This document shows positions 24,828 to 35,005 of a DNA stretch of 64,000 nt, in pieces. A model generated the notes under the pieces. It saw only the letters and a program-made list of their open reading frames with translations. It had not been told where the DNA came from and searched no databases. The DNA comes from Pseudomonas kuykendallii (GTDB taxonomy: Bacteria; Pseudomonadota; Gammaproteobacteria; Pseudomonadales; Pseudomonadaceae): positions 682,001 to 746,000 of the forward strand of contig NZ_FNNU01000002.1 in the NCBI RefSeq assembly GCF_900106975.1, in the 5' to 3' direction. The translations under genes and the position numbers were made by a program. The first letter of the stretch is position 1, and the number at the start of each line of letters is the position of its first letter.

Positions 24828-26075
24828 ATGGCAAGCGTGCAAAGCGGCAAGATGATCGTCGGCCTCGACATCGGTACCTCCAAGGTGGTGGCGCTGGTGG
24901 GTGAGGTGTCGGCCGATGGCCAACTGGAAATCGTCGGCATCGGTACGCATCCGTCGCGCGGCCTGAAGAAAGGCGTCGTGGTGAACATCGAGTCCACCGT
25001 GCAATCGATCCAGCGGGCCATCGAAGAAGCCCAGCTGATGGCCGGTTGCCGCATCCACTCGGCCTTCGTCGGCGTCGCCGGCAGCCACATCCGCAGCCTG
25101 AATTCCCACGGCATCGTCGCCATCCGCGATCGTGAAGTCAGCCCCGCCGACCTGGAGCGTGTGCTCGATGCCGCCCAGGCCGTGGCGATCCCCGCCGACC
25201 AGCGCGTGCTGCACACGCTGCCGCAGGACTACGTTATCGATAACCAGGAAGGCGTGCGCGAGCCGCTGGGCATGTCCGGCGTGCGCCTGGAAGCCAAGGT
25301 GCACGTGGTGACCTGTGCGGTGAACGCGGCGCAGAACATCGAGAAGTGCGTGCGTCGCTGCGGCCTGGAAGTCGACGACATCATTCTTGAGCAACTGGCG
25401 TCGGCCTACTCGGTGCTCACCGACGACGAGAAGGAACTGGGCGTCTGCCTGGTCGACATCGGCGGCGGCACCACCGACATCGCCATCTTCACCGAAGGCG
25501 CGATCCGCCACACCGCGGTTATCCCGATCGCCGGCGACCAGGTCACCAACGACATCGCGATGGCGCTCCGTACACCGACGCAGTATGCCGAGGAGATCAA
25601 GATTCGATATGCTTGCGCCCTGGCCAAGCTGGCTGGCGCTGGAGAGACCATCAAGGTTCCCAGCGTGGGCGACCGCCCACCCCGGGAACTCTCCCGACAA
25701 GCTCTGGCCGAAGTGGTCGAACCCCGTTATGACGAGCTTTTCACCTTGATCCAGGCCGAGCTGCGACGCAGTGGTTACGAGGACTTGATCCCCGCAGGGA
25801 TCGTTCTGACCGGCGGCACGGCGAAGATGGAAGGCGCGGTCGAACTGGCCGAGGAAATCTTCCACATGCCGGTACGGCTGGGTGTTCCGCACACCGTCAA
25901 GGGCCTCGCGGACGTCGTCCGCAACCCCATCTATTCCACAGGCGTGGGCCTGCTGCTTTACGGTCTGCAAAAGCAGAACGACGGCATTTCCATGTCCAGC
26001 GTCGGCAACTACAGCGAAGAAACCAAGACACCTGTTCTGGAGCGGCTCAAGCGCTGGGTCCAGGGCAATTTCTGA
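24828..26075 (+). CDS. ftsA: Cell division protein FtsA (actin-like membrane tether)
   Basis: Actin-fold ATPase of 415 residues that anchors FtsZ filaments to the membrane and recruits later divisome proteins. Nucleotide-binding motifs are IVGLDIGTSKVVALVGEV (phosphate 1), CLVDIGGGTTDIAIFTEG (phosphate 2) and GIVLTGGTAKMEG (adenosine). The C-terminus TPVLERLKRWVQGNF is the amphipathic membrane-targeting helix. A GAGGAGA-type ribosome-binding site precedes the ATG. ftsZ follows after about 50 nt. Confidence 0.97.
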   Translation: MASVQSGKMIVGLDIGTSKVVALVGEVSADGQLEIVGIGTHPSRGLKKGVVVNIESTVQSIQRAIEEAQLMAGCRIHSAFVGVAGSHIRSLNSHGIVAIRDREVSPADLERVLDAAQAVAIPADQRVLHTLPQDYVIDNQEGVREPLGMSGVRLEAKVHVVTCAVNAAQNIEKCVRRCGLEVDDIILEQLASAYSVLTDDEKELGVCLVDIGGGTTDIAIFTEGAIRHTAVIPIAGDQVTNDIAMALRTPTQYAEEIKIRYACALAKLAGAGETIKVPSVGDRPPRELSRQALAEVVEPRYDELFTLIQAELRRSGYEDLIPAGIVLTGGTAKMEGAVELAEEIFHMPVRLGVPHTVKGLADVVRNPIYSTGVGLLLYGLQKQNDGISMSSVGNYSEETKTPVLERLKRWVQGNF

Positions 26076-26126
26076 AATTAAGTGTGCTGTTGGCAATACA
26101 ACTAGAAAATGAAAGGAGAGGGGACC

Positions 26127-27305
26127 ATGTTCGAGCTCGTAGACAACATCCCGCAAAGCGCAGTAATCAAGGTCATCGGTGTCGGTGGTGGCGGTGGTAA
26201 CGCCGTCAATCACATGGCGAAGAACAACATCGAAGGCGTCGAGTTCATCTGCGCCAACACCGACGCACAGGCGCTGAAGAACATTTCCGCGCGCACCGTG
26301 CTGCAACTCGGCCCAGGCGTGACCAAGGGTCTCGGCGCGGGCGCCAACCCGGAAGTCGGCCGTCAGGCTGCGATGGAAGACCGCGAGCGCATCGCCGAAG
26401 TGCTGCAGGGCACCGACATGGTGTTCATCACCACCGGCATGGGCGGCGGTACCGGTACCGGCGCCGCTCCGGTGATCGCCCAGGTCGCCAAGGAAATGGG
26501 CATTCTCACCGTGGCCGTGGTCACGCGTCCGTTCCCGTTCGAAGGTCGCAAGCGCATGCAGATCGCCGACGAAGGCATCCGCGCGCTGTCCGACAGCGTC
26601 GACTCGCTGATCACCATCCCCAACGAGAAGCTGCTGACCATCCTCGGCAAGGACGCCAGCCTGCTGTCCGCCTTCGCCAAGGCCGATGACGTGCTGTCCG
26701 GCGCCGTTCGCGGTATCTCCGACATCATCAAGCGTCCCGGCATGATCAACGTCGACTTCGCCGACGTGAAAACCGTGATGAGCGAGATGGGCATGGCGAT
26801 GATGGGCACCGGTTGCGCCAGCGGCCCGAACCGCGCCCGCGAAGCTACCGAAGCGGCGATCCGCAACCCGCTGCTGGAAGACGTCAACCTGCAGGGCGCC
26901 CGCGGCATCCTGGTCAACATCACCGCCGGTCCCGACCTCTCGCTGGGCGAGTACTCCGACGTCGGTAACATCATCGAGCAGTTCGCGTCCGAACACGCCA
27001 CCGTCAAGGTCGGTACCGTCATCGATCCGGACATGCGCGACGAGCTGCACGTCACCGTGGTCGCGACCGGTCTGGGCGCGAAGATCGAGAAGCCGGTCAA
27101 GGTCATCGACAACACCGTGCAGCCCGCTGCAGCCGCTGCCCAGCCCGCTCCGGCGCGCCAGGAAGCCGCCGTCAACTACCGCGATCTGGATCGTCCTACC
27201 GTCATGCGTCAGAACCACGGCAGCGCCACCGCCGCCAAGCTGAACCCGCATGACGACCTGGATTATCTGGATATTCCGGCGTTCCTGCGTCGCCAGGCTG
27301 ATTAA
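26127..27305 (+). CDS. ftsZ: Cell division GTPase FtsZ
   Basis: Tubulin-like GTPase of 392 residues that builds the Z ring. The T1 region is VIGVGGGGGNAVNHM, the tubulin signature GGGTGTG is at 106-112, and the T7 loop is VDFADVKTVM. A short linker (320-375, rich in Ala and Pro) leads to the C-terminal peptide DDLDYLDIPAFLRRQ, which docks to FtsA and ZipA. AAAGGAGAGGGG lies just before the ATG at 26127, one of the strongest ribosome-binding sites in the window, fitting the high dose FtsZ needs. The frame from 26109 starts upstream of this site. Confidence 0.98.
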   Translation: MFELVDNIPQSAVIKVIGVGGGGGNAVNHMAKNNIEGVEFICANTDAQALKNISARTVLQLGPGVTKGLGAGANPEVGRQAAMEDRERIAEVLQGTDMVFITTGMGGGTGTGAAPVIAQVAKEMGILTVAVVTRPFPFEGRKRMQIADEGIRALSDSVDSLITIPNEKLLTILGKDASLLSAFAKADDVLSGAVRGISDIIKRPGMINVDFADVKTVMSEMGMAMMGTGCASGPNRAREATEAAIRNPLLEDVNLQGARGILVNITAGPDLSLGEYSDVGNIIEQFASEHATVKVGTVIDPDMRDELHVTVVATGLGAKIEKPVKVIDNTVQPAAAAAQPAPARQEAAVNYRDLDRPTVMRQNHGSATAAKLNPHDDLDYLDIPAFLRRQAD

Positions 27306-27362
27306 TGGAATGTATCAGGCGCATTGTGGTGATTGGTGTTCAGCAAAGGCCGGTTCTGCTAA

Positions 27363-28328
<966 letters not shown>

Positions 28329-28356
28329 GGCAACACTCTCCCTTTCGTTTTTCTTG

Positions 28357-28383
28357 AGGCCACCTTCGGGTGGCCTTTTTTTT
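28357..28383 (+). terminator. Rho-independent terminator of lpxC and the dcw cluster
   Basis: AGGCCACC (28357-28364), TTCG tetraloop, GGTGGCCT (28369-28376), then a run of T. On the minus strand no T-run follows, so it works for the plus strand only. Confidence 0.92.
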
Positions 28384-28445
28384 ATCCGGGATTCCGGCGG
28401 GAAGATGCTGCCGCAGCGCGTCGGCCGCCGCGTGCGGCGCTGCAC

Positions 28446-29123
28446 TCAGAGGGCGCCGAAGACCTTCTTCGCCAGGCTGGTGGCGGCTGCTGCGGGGTTA
28501 TCGCGAATGCTCGCTTCCTGCTTGGCGATCATCTCGAACAGGCCGTTGAGCGCCTGCTCGGTGACATAGCTTTCGATGTTGGCGCTCTTCGCGTCGACCA
28601 CGCCGAAGGCGGCGGCCTGTCCGGCGAAGCTGTTGTATTGCTTGGCCAGGCCGACCTGGTCGGTGGCCTGCTTGACGATGGGCAGGAACTTGGCGCGGAT
28701 CTGCTCGCGGCTGGTCTTGTCCAGGTAGGTCGTCGCCGAGTCCTTCGGGCCGGCGAGGATGCTCTTGGCGTCGGTCACGGTCATCTTCTTCACCGCATCC
28801 ACCAGCAGCGCCTGGGCTTGCGGCACGGCGGCCTCGGCGGCCTTGTTCATGCTGGTTTCCAGCGCGTCGACCTGGGCGCCCATGCCCATCATCTTCATGG
28901 TCTTGGCGGCCTTGCCGAGCTTGCCCGGCAGCTCGATGCGCACCTCGTCGTTGTTGCTGAAACCGCCCGGCTTGCCGAGCTGCTGCACGGCGACTTTGGC
29001 GCCCTGGGCGAGGGCGTCCTTGAGTCCGCCGCTGGCATCGGTCTGCGACAGGTCGGAGAGCGAGAGGGCGAACACCTGGCTGGACAGGACCAGGCCGGCG
29101 AGCAGAGTAGTCAGGCGGAACAT
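28446..29123 (-). CDS. DUF4197 family secreted protein of unknown function
   Basis: A 225-residue protein with a Sec signal peptide (MFRLTTLLAGLVLSSQVFAL) and a helical mature part. Features seen include GLKDALAQGAKVAVQQLGKPGGF, an alanine-rich middle, RAKFLPIVKQATDQVGLAKQYN and a C-terminal YVTEQALNGLFEMIAKQEASIRDNPAA. These are the hallmarks of the DUF4197 family of periplasmic proteins; no function is known to me. It is convergent with lpxC and lies 69 nt downstream of plsB on the same strand. The mass of Ala and Lys and the lack of Cys suggest a soluble helical bundle. Confidence 0.8.
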   Translation of the reverse strand: MFRLTTLLAGLVLSSQVFALSLSDLSQTDASGGLKDALAQGAKVAVQQLGKPGGFSNNDEVRIELPGKLGKAAKTMKMMGMGAQVDALETSMNKAAEAAVPQAQALLVDAVKKMTVTDAKSILAGPKDSATTYLDKTSREQIRAKFLPIVKQATDQVGLAKQYNSFAGQAAAFGVVDAKSANIESYVTEQALNGLFEMIAKQEASIRDNPAAAATSLAKKVFGAL

Positions 29124-29192
29124 GGCGACATCCTTCTGGTGGGGTGGAGGAAAGCATAGCCCGGAACGCCCGCGGCGGGCCGGGCTGCGGGA

Positions 29193-31673
29193 TCAGGCGA
29201 TGCTCGCTTCTTCGTTGCGATCCTGCGCGACCTGGCGAATCGACAGGCGGATTTCCGGCGGCAGCACCCGTTTCGCGGCGCCTTCCACCAGTTCCCCGAG
29301 CATCGGGTGGTGGCTGAGCTTGCCGGCGTCGTCCTTGCGCAGGACGCCCTGGTCGAGCAGCGACTGGATGAAGTGGCGGAACAGGCTCTTGTCGAAGAAT
29401 TCCGGTGCGTTCAGCCCGTGCAGGATCGACAGGCGCTGGGCCATGACCGTGCAGAGGTTCTCCAGCTCTTCGGCCGACAGGGTGTTCTGCGGGTGGTTGA
29501 GCAGCAGGGCGATGGCCATGTAGAAGCGCTGCAGGGTCTGCATGATGGCGCGCGCCAGCAGCGTCAGCAGGACGAAGTGCCGCGAACTCGGCGCCGGACG
29601 CACGTAGGTGTCCTCTTCCCGGCGCAGCAGGCCCTGTTCGACGAAGGCGGCGAGCCATTCGTCCACCACGGCGTCCAGCTGCTCCGGCGCGTAACGGATG
29701 AACAGCTCCGATTGCAGGTACGGGTAGAGCGCGTGGGTAAAACGCAGGATCTGCTCGCGGTTCATCCGCGGGCTGCTCTGGAAGAAGCTGGCGAGCAGCG
29801 CCGGCAAGGCGAAGATGTGCAGGACGTTGTTGCGGTAGTAGGTCATCAGGACGGCATTCTGCTCGTCCAGATAGAGGATCTTGCCCAGCGCGTCCTTCTG
29901 CTCGGCGAGCAGCTGCATGCCCTGCACGTACTCGATGAGGCTGTTGCCGTCGCCCTCCGGCAGCGTGGTGTGCTCGGAGTAGGGCACCCGCCGCAGCAGC
30001 GCCAGGTACATGTCGAGGATGCGCGCCAGGCCGCGCTCGTCCAGCGCCAGCTTGGTGGTGGAGAGCATCGCCAGCGCCACCAGGTTGACCGGGTTCACCG
30101 CCGCCGCCTCGTTCAAGTGCCGCGCGACCCGCTCGGAAAGCGCGTGGGTGGCGTCGTTGAGCCAGTCCGGGCGGTAGTCCGGCCCCAGCTCCTGCTGGCG
30201 CCAGTCCGGCTGCTGCTGGTCGAGGAACTCGGCCAGGCGGATCGGCTCGCCGAAGTTGACCCAGACGCTGCCGAAACGCTGCTTGAGCGCGCCGATCACC
30301 TTGAAGATGTCGAAGATCGACTCCTTCTTCTTGGTCGCGCCACGCAGTTCGCCCAGGTAGGTGCGGCCTTCGAGGACGCGCTCATAGCCGATGTAGACCG
30401 GCACGAAGAGGATCGGCAGGCGGTGCGTGCGCAGGAAGCTGCGCAGGGTGATGGCGAGCATTCCGGTGCGCGGCCGCAGCATGCGCCCGGTACGCGAGCG
30501 GCCGCCCTCGACGAAGTACTCGACCGGGAAGCCCTTGCTGAACAGCGTGTGCAGGTATTCGTTGAACACCGCGGTGTAGAGCGGGTTGCCCTTGAAGGTG
30601 CGGCGCATGAAGAACGCCCCGCCGCGGCGTAGCAGGCCGCCAATCACCGGCATGTTCAGGTTGATCCCGGCGGCGATGTGCGGCGGCGTCAGGCCGTTGC
30701 GGAACAGCAGGTAGGAGAGCAGCAGGTAGTCGATGTGACTGCGGTGGCAGGGCACGTAGATCACCTCGTGACCGTTGACCACCTCCTGCACGCGCTCGAT
30801 GTGATGGACCTTGATGCCGTCGTAGATCTTGTTCCAGAACCACGACAGGATGATTTCGAGGAAGCGGATCGCACTGTAGGTGTAGTCCGAGGCGATCTCG
30901 TTGCCGTACTTCAGCGCCTGCGCTTCGGCGCGCTCGATGGAAATCTTCTCGCGCTCGGCCTCGTCGAGAATCGCCTGGCGGACCTGCGGGCCATGCACCA
31001 GGCCTTTCACCAGGTTGCGTCGGTGCGACACGTCCGGGCCGATCACCGCGGCTTTCTGGTTGCGGAAGTGCACGCGCAGGATGCGGTGAACCATGCGCAG
31101 CGTGCGCTCGCTGCCCTTGCCCTGCGCGACCAGTTCGCGCAGGTGGATGGGCGCGGCGAACTGCACGCTGGTCTTGCGTCCGAGGGCGAGGATGCTCACC
31201 AGCTTGCGCAGGCGCCCGGTGACCGCCCAGCTGTCGGCGAACAGCAGTTTCCACGGGCTGGTTTCGCGATCGGGCGACTGCCCCCAGAACACGCTCACCG
31301 GAATGATCTGGACGTCCTCGGCGGCGTTGTGGCCGATGGCGTTGACCAGTCGCACCAGCGTCGGCGAAGCGACGCGCTTGTCCTGGCGGCCGAGCCAGTC
31401 GGGCTCCGGCATCAGGTAGAAGAACGCCGCCGGCTCGAGCAGTTCGCCCACCGCCACCGGCAGTACCGGGCGCGGCAGGCCGACCTTGACGCACTCGTGG
31501 TCGACCACCGCGAGGTCGCTGATCGATGCCTGGCGCAGCGCGTAGACCACCGGCTTGCCGCGATCGAGCTTGAGCGGAAAGGCCGACTGGTTGATGGTTT
31601 CCGAGCGAACCCAGAGGTAGAGCAGGCGACGCAGGGTGCCGAAGATCAGGCGGCGAAAGGGGGAGCGGGTCAT
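29193..31673 (-). CDS. plsB: Glycerol-3-phosphate O-acyltransferase
   Basis: Membrane-associated acyltransferase of 826 residues that makes lysophosphatidic acid, the first step of phospholipid synthesis; cdsA at 54.8 kb acts two steps later. The acyltransferase motif HX4D is in [18 protein letters not shown] (His310-Asp315). Further blocks are [29 protein letters not shown] and [13 protein letters not shown]. The long N- and C-terminal helical regions are normal for PlsB. ATG at 31673 ([12 protein letters not shown]) is chosen; the reading frame continues upstream to 31880 but without family sequence. Confidence 0.95.
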   Translation of the reverse strand: MTRSPFRRLIFGTLRRLLYLWVRSETINQSAFPLKLDRGKPVVYALRQASISDLAVVDHECVKVGLPRPVLPVAVGELLEPAAFFYLMPEPDWLGRQDKRVASPTLVRLVNAIGHNAAEDVQIIPVSVFWGQSPDRETSPWKLLFADSWAVTGRLRKLVSILALGRKTSVQFAAPIHLRELVAQGKGSERTLRMVHRILRVHFRNQKAAVIGPDVSHRRNLVKGLVHGPQVRQAILDEAEREKISIERAEAQALKYGNEIASDYTYSAIRFLEIILSWFWNKIYDGIKVHHIERVQEVVNGHEVIYVPCHRSHIDYLLLSYLLFRNGLTPPHIAAGINLNMPVIGGLLRRGGAFFMRRTFKGNPLYTAVFNEYLHTLFSKGFPVEYFVEGGRSRTGRMLRPRTGMLAITLRSFLRTHRLPILFVPVYIGYERVLEGRTYLGELRGATKKKESIFDIFKVIGALKQRFGSVWVNFGEPIRLAEFLDQQQPDWRQQELGPDYRPDWLNDATHALSERVARHLNEAAAVNPVNLVALAMLSTTKLALDERGLARILDMYLALLRRVPYSEHTTLPEGDGNSLIEYVQGMQLLAEQKDALGKILYLDEQNAVLMTYYRNNVLHIFALPALLASFFQSSPRMNREQILRFTHALYPYLQSELFIRYAPEQLDAVVDEWLAAFVEQGLLRREEDTYVRPAPSSRHFVLLTLLARAIMQTLQRFYMAIALLLNHPQNTLSAEELENLCTVMAQRLSILHGLNAPEFFDKSLFRHFIQSLLDQGVLRKDDAGKLSHHPMLGELVEGAAKRVLPPEIRLSIRQVAQDRNEEASIA

Positions 31674-32164
31674 ACAGGTCTTACGGTTGCAGGGCTTCGG
31701 CCCGGGACGGCTAGTGTGACGTATCCGCCGCTGGCCGGCAAAAGCGCGGCCGTCGGGGATGAGGCGTCGGCCGATGCGCATCGCTGAGCGCCAGGCGGGT
31801 GCAGCGCCCGCGCTCGAAATCCGGGCGAATCGCGGGGCGCGGCATATTCTGGTGCTGCACGAAGCACCTTTTCGGCCCACGCTTCATGGCCCTGCCGTAG
31901 CTTCCAGATGGCATGGCGAAGTCCGGCGAAAACAGCTGCAGCCCAGCATTTATGGGCCTTTGGCGGTCGCCTAAAAAAAATCTTTGCAGAGCCTGCGCTT
32001 CCTCTTAGACTCCGACGTGGCCCATTCAGGAACGCTTTTCGATAGCCTGCTCCCGCCCGTTTCCGGTCTGGTTGTAAGCGATAGAAAGAACGTTTTTGCG
32101 GAACCGTAGAGGCCTTTCCACAGGCGGAGAGGCGAACAGAATAATGTGAGTTGGGAGTGTGGTA
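31674..32164. other. Long divergent intergenic region between plsB and the cold-shock gene
   Basis: A stretch of 491 bp with no supported gene. The half next to plsB is GC-rich and the half next to the cold-shock gene is AT-richer, with an A8 run near 31973. It should hold the promoters of both divergent genes. The second half probably forms a long 5' leader for the cold-shock mRNA, as is common in that family. Confidence 0.5.
31984..32012 (+). promoter_or_regulatory. Candidate promoter of the cold-shock gene
   Basis: TTGCAG (31984-31989) and TAGACT (32007-32012) are spaced by 17 bp. If used, the mRNA leader would be about 145 nt. The hexamers are only moderate matches. Confidence 0.35.
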
Positions 32165-32374
32165 ATGGCTGATCGTGAGCACGGCACCGTCAAGTGGTTC
32201 AATGACGCCAAGGGCTATGGGTTCATTCAACGTGATAGCGGGGCGGACGTGTTCGTTCATTACCGCGCGATCCGTGGCGAAGGTCACCGCTCTCTGGTCG
32301 AAGGCCAGAAAGTCGAGTTTTCCGTGACCCAGGGCCAGAAAGGCCTGCAGGCCGAAGACGTCGCCCGCGTCTGA
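32165..32374 (+). CDS. Cold-shock domain protein (CspA family)
   Basis: A single cold-shock domain of 69 residues. RNP1 appears as KGYGFIQ and RNP2 as VFVHYRAI, within [20 protein letters not shown]. Such proteins bind single-stranded RNA and DNA and act as RNA chaperones; not all are cold-induced. The RNP2 region ends HYRAI rather than the HFSAI of CspA itself, so this is a divergent paralogue. ATG at 32165 has GGGAG 7 nt upstream; a GTG two codons earlier (32159) is less well placed. A strong terminator follows, so the gene is monocistronic. Confidence 0.92.
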   Translation: MADREHGTVKWFNDAKGYGFIQRDSGADVFVHYRAIRGEGHRSLVEGQKVEFSVTQGQKGLQAEDVARV

Positions 32375-32388
32375 GCCTTGCGGCAACG

Positions 32389-32416
32389 AAAAAGCCCGCC
32401 TTCAGGCGGGCTTTTT
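32389..32416. terminator. Rho-independent terminator of the cold-shock gene
   Basis: AAAAAGCCCGCC (32389-32400), TTCA loop, GGCGGGCTTTTT (32405-32416): a perfect stem with A and T tracts on both sides, so it can also serve the convergent gene at 32544. Confidence 0.92.
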
Positions 32417-32460
32417 CTTGGCGGTTGGGTTGTCTCTCGTGGGCCTCGTCATCACGTACA

Positions 32461-32519
32461 CGTAGGGTGCGCCGTGCGCACCGAAGCGAGGGGGGCTGGT
32501 GCGCGCGGCGCACCCTACG
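32461..32519. repeat. REP-like long inverted repeat
   Basis: A left arm of 22 bp (CGTAGGGTGCGCCGTGCGCA and two more bases, 32461-32482) and a right arm at 32498-32519 are inverted copies with one mismatch and a 15-bp loop. The right arm is identical over 22 bp to 40369-40390, and the left arm recurs with one change at 40549 and 40634. It lies between the convergent cold-shock and hypothetical genes, typical of repetitive extragenic palindromes in Pseudomonas. Confidence 0.85.
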
Positions 32520-32543
32520 GCGACGACGTTTATTGGCCCTCGC

Positions 32544-32915
32544 TCAGTCGGTGCGCCAGACGATTTCCTGTTCGCCCTCGGCGTCGATCCTGATCCAGCG
32601 TTCGCCTTCCTCCAGGCTTTCCTCCTCCTGCCAGCTACCGGGTGCGCAGCGCACCTGCACGCCGAGCGCGGCGAAGGCGTCACGGGCGCAGGCGATGTCG
32701 TCGTCCCAGGGCGTGGCGTCGCTTTCCAGCATCAGGCTGTGCCACTTGCCGACCGCTTTCGGGACCCAGGTGACGGGAATCCCGGCGGCTTCGCATTTGA
32801 AGGTCTGGCCCTTCTGCCGCCAGGCGCTGCAGGGGCCGATGGCCTGTTCCAGCCAGGCGGCGACGCTCTGCTGGTCGGCATCCTTCAGGTAGATCTCGAT
32901 ATCCGGTTGGCGCAT
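32544..32915 (-). CDS. Conserved hypothetical protein, 123 residues
   Basis: I do not recognise a named family. The protein starts MRQPDIEIYLKDADQQSVAA, has no signal peptide or membrane segment, is acidic, and is rich in Trp (WLEQAIGPCSAW; VTWVPKAVGKWHSLML; TPWDDDIACA; GSWQEEES; ERWIRID; IVWRTD). A small cytoplasmic alpha/beta protein seems likely. It lies 30 nt downstream of rlmA on the same strand. A gene of this size accompanies rlmA and a cold-shock gene in P. aeruginosa (my recollection), so it is real rather than a shadow; its function is unknown. Confidence 0.75.
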   Translation of the reverse strand: MRQPDIEIYLKDADQQSVAAWLEQAIGPCSAWRQKGQTFKCEAAGIPVTWVPKAVGKWHSLMLESDATPWDDDIACARDAFAALGVQVRCAPGSWQEEESLEEGERWIRIDAEGEQEIVWRTD

Positions 32916-32945
32916 GGTTTTCTCGGCAGTGGCATGGGCGGCCCG

Positions 32946-33752
32946 CTACAGGTCGCGTTCGATCCAATCGTAACGTATGCCGACGCCGACCTCTAAGGGT
33001 GCGGCGATAACCGCCTCGCGGCGTTCGGCGCTGGCACGCCAGCCGTGCGGGGTCATTGCCAAGAGGTCGGCGCGGGCCTCGGGGCTTTCCAGGCGCAGGC
33101 TGAATTCCAGCGTCTCGCTGTGCGCCAGGTGCATGCCGGCGGGGATCAGCGCCAGGTGTTTCTCGTCGTCGTAATCGCGCACTTCATCGTAGAGCTTGCC
33201 GCGCAGCGCCATCAGGTGCCCGCTGCTCGGCCCCATGCGCAGCAGCGCGCCGCCCGGTGCCAGCAGGCGCCGCGCTTCCTGCCAGTCGAGCGGGCTGAAG
33301 ACGCTGGTCAGCACCTGGCAACTGGCGTCGGCCAGCGGCACCCGTGCCATGCTCGCCACCAGCCAGTGCAGGCGCAGATCGCGGCGACAGGCGCGCTTGA
33401 TCGCCTCACGGGAGATGTCCAGCGCATAGCCTTCGCTGCGCGGCAGCGCGGCGCCGATCTGCGCGGTGTAGTAGCCCTCGCCGCAGCCGATGTCCAGCCA
33501 GCGCTGTGGCGCGCGTTCGGCGACCAGCTCGGCCAGGCGGCGCGCCAGCGGGGCATAGTGGCCGCCATCGAGAAAGCGCCGGCGCGCCTCGACCATCGCC
33601 GCGTTGTCGCCGGGATCGCGACTGTTCTTGTGCTGCACCGGCAGCAGGTTCAGGTAGCCCTGGCGCGCGCGGTCGAAACGGTGCCCGGCCGGGCAGGCGA
33701 CACCGTTGTCGGCGTCGTGCAGCGGGCCTGAGCAGAGCGGGCAGATCAGCAT
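32946..33752 (-). CDS. rlmA: 23S rRNA (guanine745-N1)-methyltransferase
   Basis: A 268-residue SAM-dependent methyltransferase of the RlmA(I) family, which methylates G745 in domain II of 23S rRNA. The N-terminus carries a zinc-binding site CPLCSGPL...CPAGHRFD (three Cys and a His), then GYLNLLPVQ. The SAM-binding domain has WLDIGCGEGYYTAQI, and SVFSPLDWQEARRLLAPGG follows. The zinc knuckle together with the Rossmann motif makes the assignment firm at family level. The last base of the dapE stop region abuts its start, so the two are probably co-transcribed. Confidence 0.9.
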   Translation of the reverse strand: MLICPLCSGPLHDADNGVACPAGHRFDRARQGYLNLLPVQHKNSRDPGDNAAMVEARRRFLDGGHYAPLARRLAELVAERAPQRWLDIGCGEGYYTAQIGAALPRSEGYALDISREAIKRACRRDLRLHWLVASMARVPLADASCQVLTSVFSPLDWQEARRLLAPGGALLRMGPSSGHLMALRGKLYDEVRDYDDEKHLALIPAGMHLAHSETLEFSLRLESPEARADLLAMTPHGWRASAERREAVIAAPLEVGVGIRYDWIERDL

Positions 33753-34903
33753 CAGGCGAGCAGCTCGACGAGGGTCTGGTAGTAGATATCGGTTAGGCAG
33801 TCGAGGTCGCTGGCGAGGATGCGCTCGTCGATCTGGTGGATGGTGGCATTCACCGGGCCGAGCTCTACCACCTGGGTGCCGAGGGTGGCGATGAAGCGTC
33901 CGTCCGAGGTGCCGCCGGTGGTCGAGGGGCGGGTTTCGCGGCCGGTCACCGCGCGGATGCCGCTGGCCACGGCGTCGAGCAGCGCGCCGGGTTCGGTGAG
34001 GAACGGCAGGCCGGACAGCGCCCAGTCGATGTGCCAGTCCAGGCCGTGCCTGTCGAGAATGGCGGCCACCCGCTGCTGCAACCCGTCCACCGTGGATTCG
34101 GTGGAGAAACGGAAGTTGAACATCGCCGTCAGCTCGCCGGGGATCACGTTACTGGCGCCGGTGCCGGCGTTCAGGTTGGAAATCTGGAAGCTGGTCGGCG
34201 GGAAGAAGGCGTTGCCTTCGTCCCAGTGCTCGGCGGCCAGCTCGGCGAGTGCCGGCGCGGCCAGGTGGATCGGGTTCTTCGCCAGTTGCGGGTAGGCGAC
34301 GTGCCCCTGCTTGCCGCGCACCGTGAGCAGCGCGCCGAGCGAGCCGCGCCGGCCGTTCTTCACCACGTCGCCGAGCAGGGTGCTGCTCGAGGGCTCGCCG
34401 ACGATGCACCAGTCGAGGCGTTCGCCGCGTTCGCGCAGGCGTTCGACCACCGCGCGGGTACCGTGCTGCGCCGGGCCTTCCTCGTCGCTGGTGATGAGGA
34501 AGGCGATGGCGCCCTTGTGGTTCGGGTGCATGACGACGAAGCGCTCCACCGCGACGATCATAGACGCCAGGCTGCCTTTCATGTCCGCCGCGCCGCGCCC
34601 GCAGAGCATGCCGTCCCCGTCGATGTGTGCCTCGAAGGGCGGGTGCTGCCAGCCGTGCAGCGGGCCGGTGGGCACCACGTCGGTGTGCCCGGCGAAGCAC
34701 AGTACCGGGCCTTCGCCGCCGCGGCGCGCCCAGAAGTTGTCGACCTCGCCGATGCGCATCGGCTCCAGTTCGAAGCCGAGCGCGGCCAGGCGTCGCATCA
34801 TCAGTTCCTGGCAGCCTTCGTCGACCGGCGTCACCGAGGGGCGGCGGATCAGCTCGCAGGCGAGCTCCAGAGTGGCGGAAAGGGGAGCGGAAGGGGCCGT
34901 CAT
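33752..34903 (-). CDS. dapE: Succinyl-diaminopimelate desuccinylase
   Basis: M20-family metallopeptidase of 383 residues that removes succinate from N-succinyl-LL-diaminopimelate, feeding lysine and cell wall synthesis. Metal-binding segments are [13 protein letters not shown] (His and Asp), [24 protein letters not shown] (catalytic Glu pair) and a C-terminal [14 protein letters not shown] (His). The lid domain lies between about 180 and 290. Together with dapC and dapD in this window it covers three of the four succinylase-branch steps. Its 3' end meets the rlmA start. Confidence 0.95.
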   Translation of the reverse strand: MTAPSAPLSATLELACELIRRPSVTPVDEGCQELMMRRLAALGFELEPMRIGEVDNFWARRGGEGPVLCFAGHTDVVPTGPLHGWQHPPFEAHIDGDGMLCGRGAADMKGSLASMIVAVERFVVMHPNHKGAIAFLITSDEEGPAQHGTRAVVERLRERGERLDWCIVGEPSSSTLLGDVVKNGRRGSLGALLTVRGKQGHVAYPQLAKNPIHLAAPALAELAAEHWDEGNAFFPPTSFQISNLNAGTGASNVIPGELTAMFNFRFSTESTVDGLQQRVAAILDRHGLDWHIDWALSGLPFLTEPGALLDAVASGIRAVTGRETRPSTTGGTSDGRFIATLGTQVVELGPVNATIHQIDERILASDLDCLTDIYYQTLVELLA

Positions 34904-34955
34904 GCTGGAACTCCGAAAGGCGGGGCAGGGTGCGTCAAAGGGGCGCTATGGTAGC

Positions 34956-34980
34956 AAAAACGGCGGCCCGAAGGCCGCCG
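34956..34980 (-). terminator. Rho-independent terminator of the ndvB-like gene
   Basis: Read on the minus strand: CGGCGGCC, TTCG loop, GGCCGCCG, then TTTTT. It lies 25 nt after the stop of the glucan synthase gene and before dapE, so dapE must have its own promoter in the short space between. Confidence 0.85.
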
Positions 34981-35005
34981 TCAGGGCGTCGCTGCGGGTT
35001 CCGCG

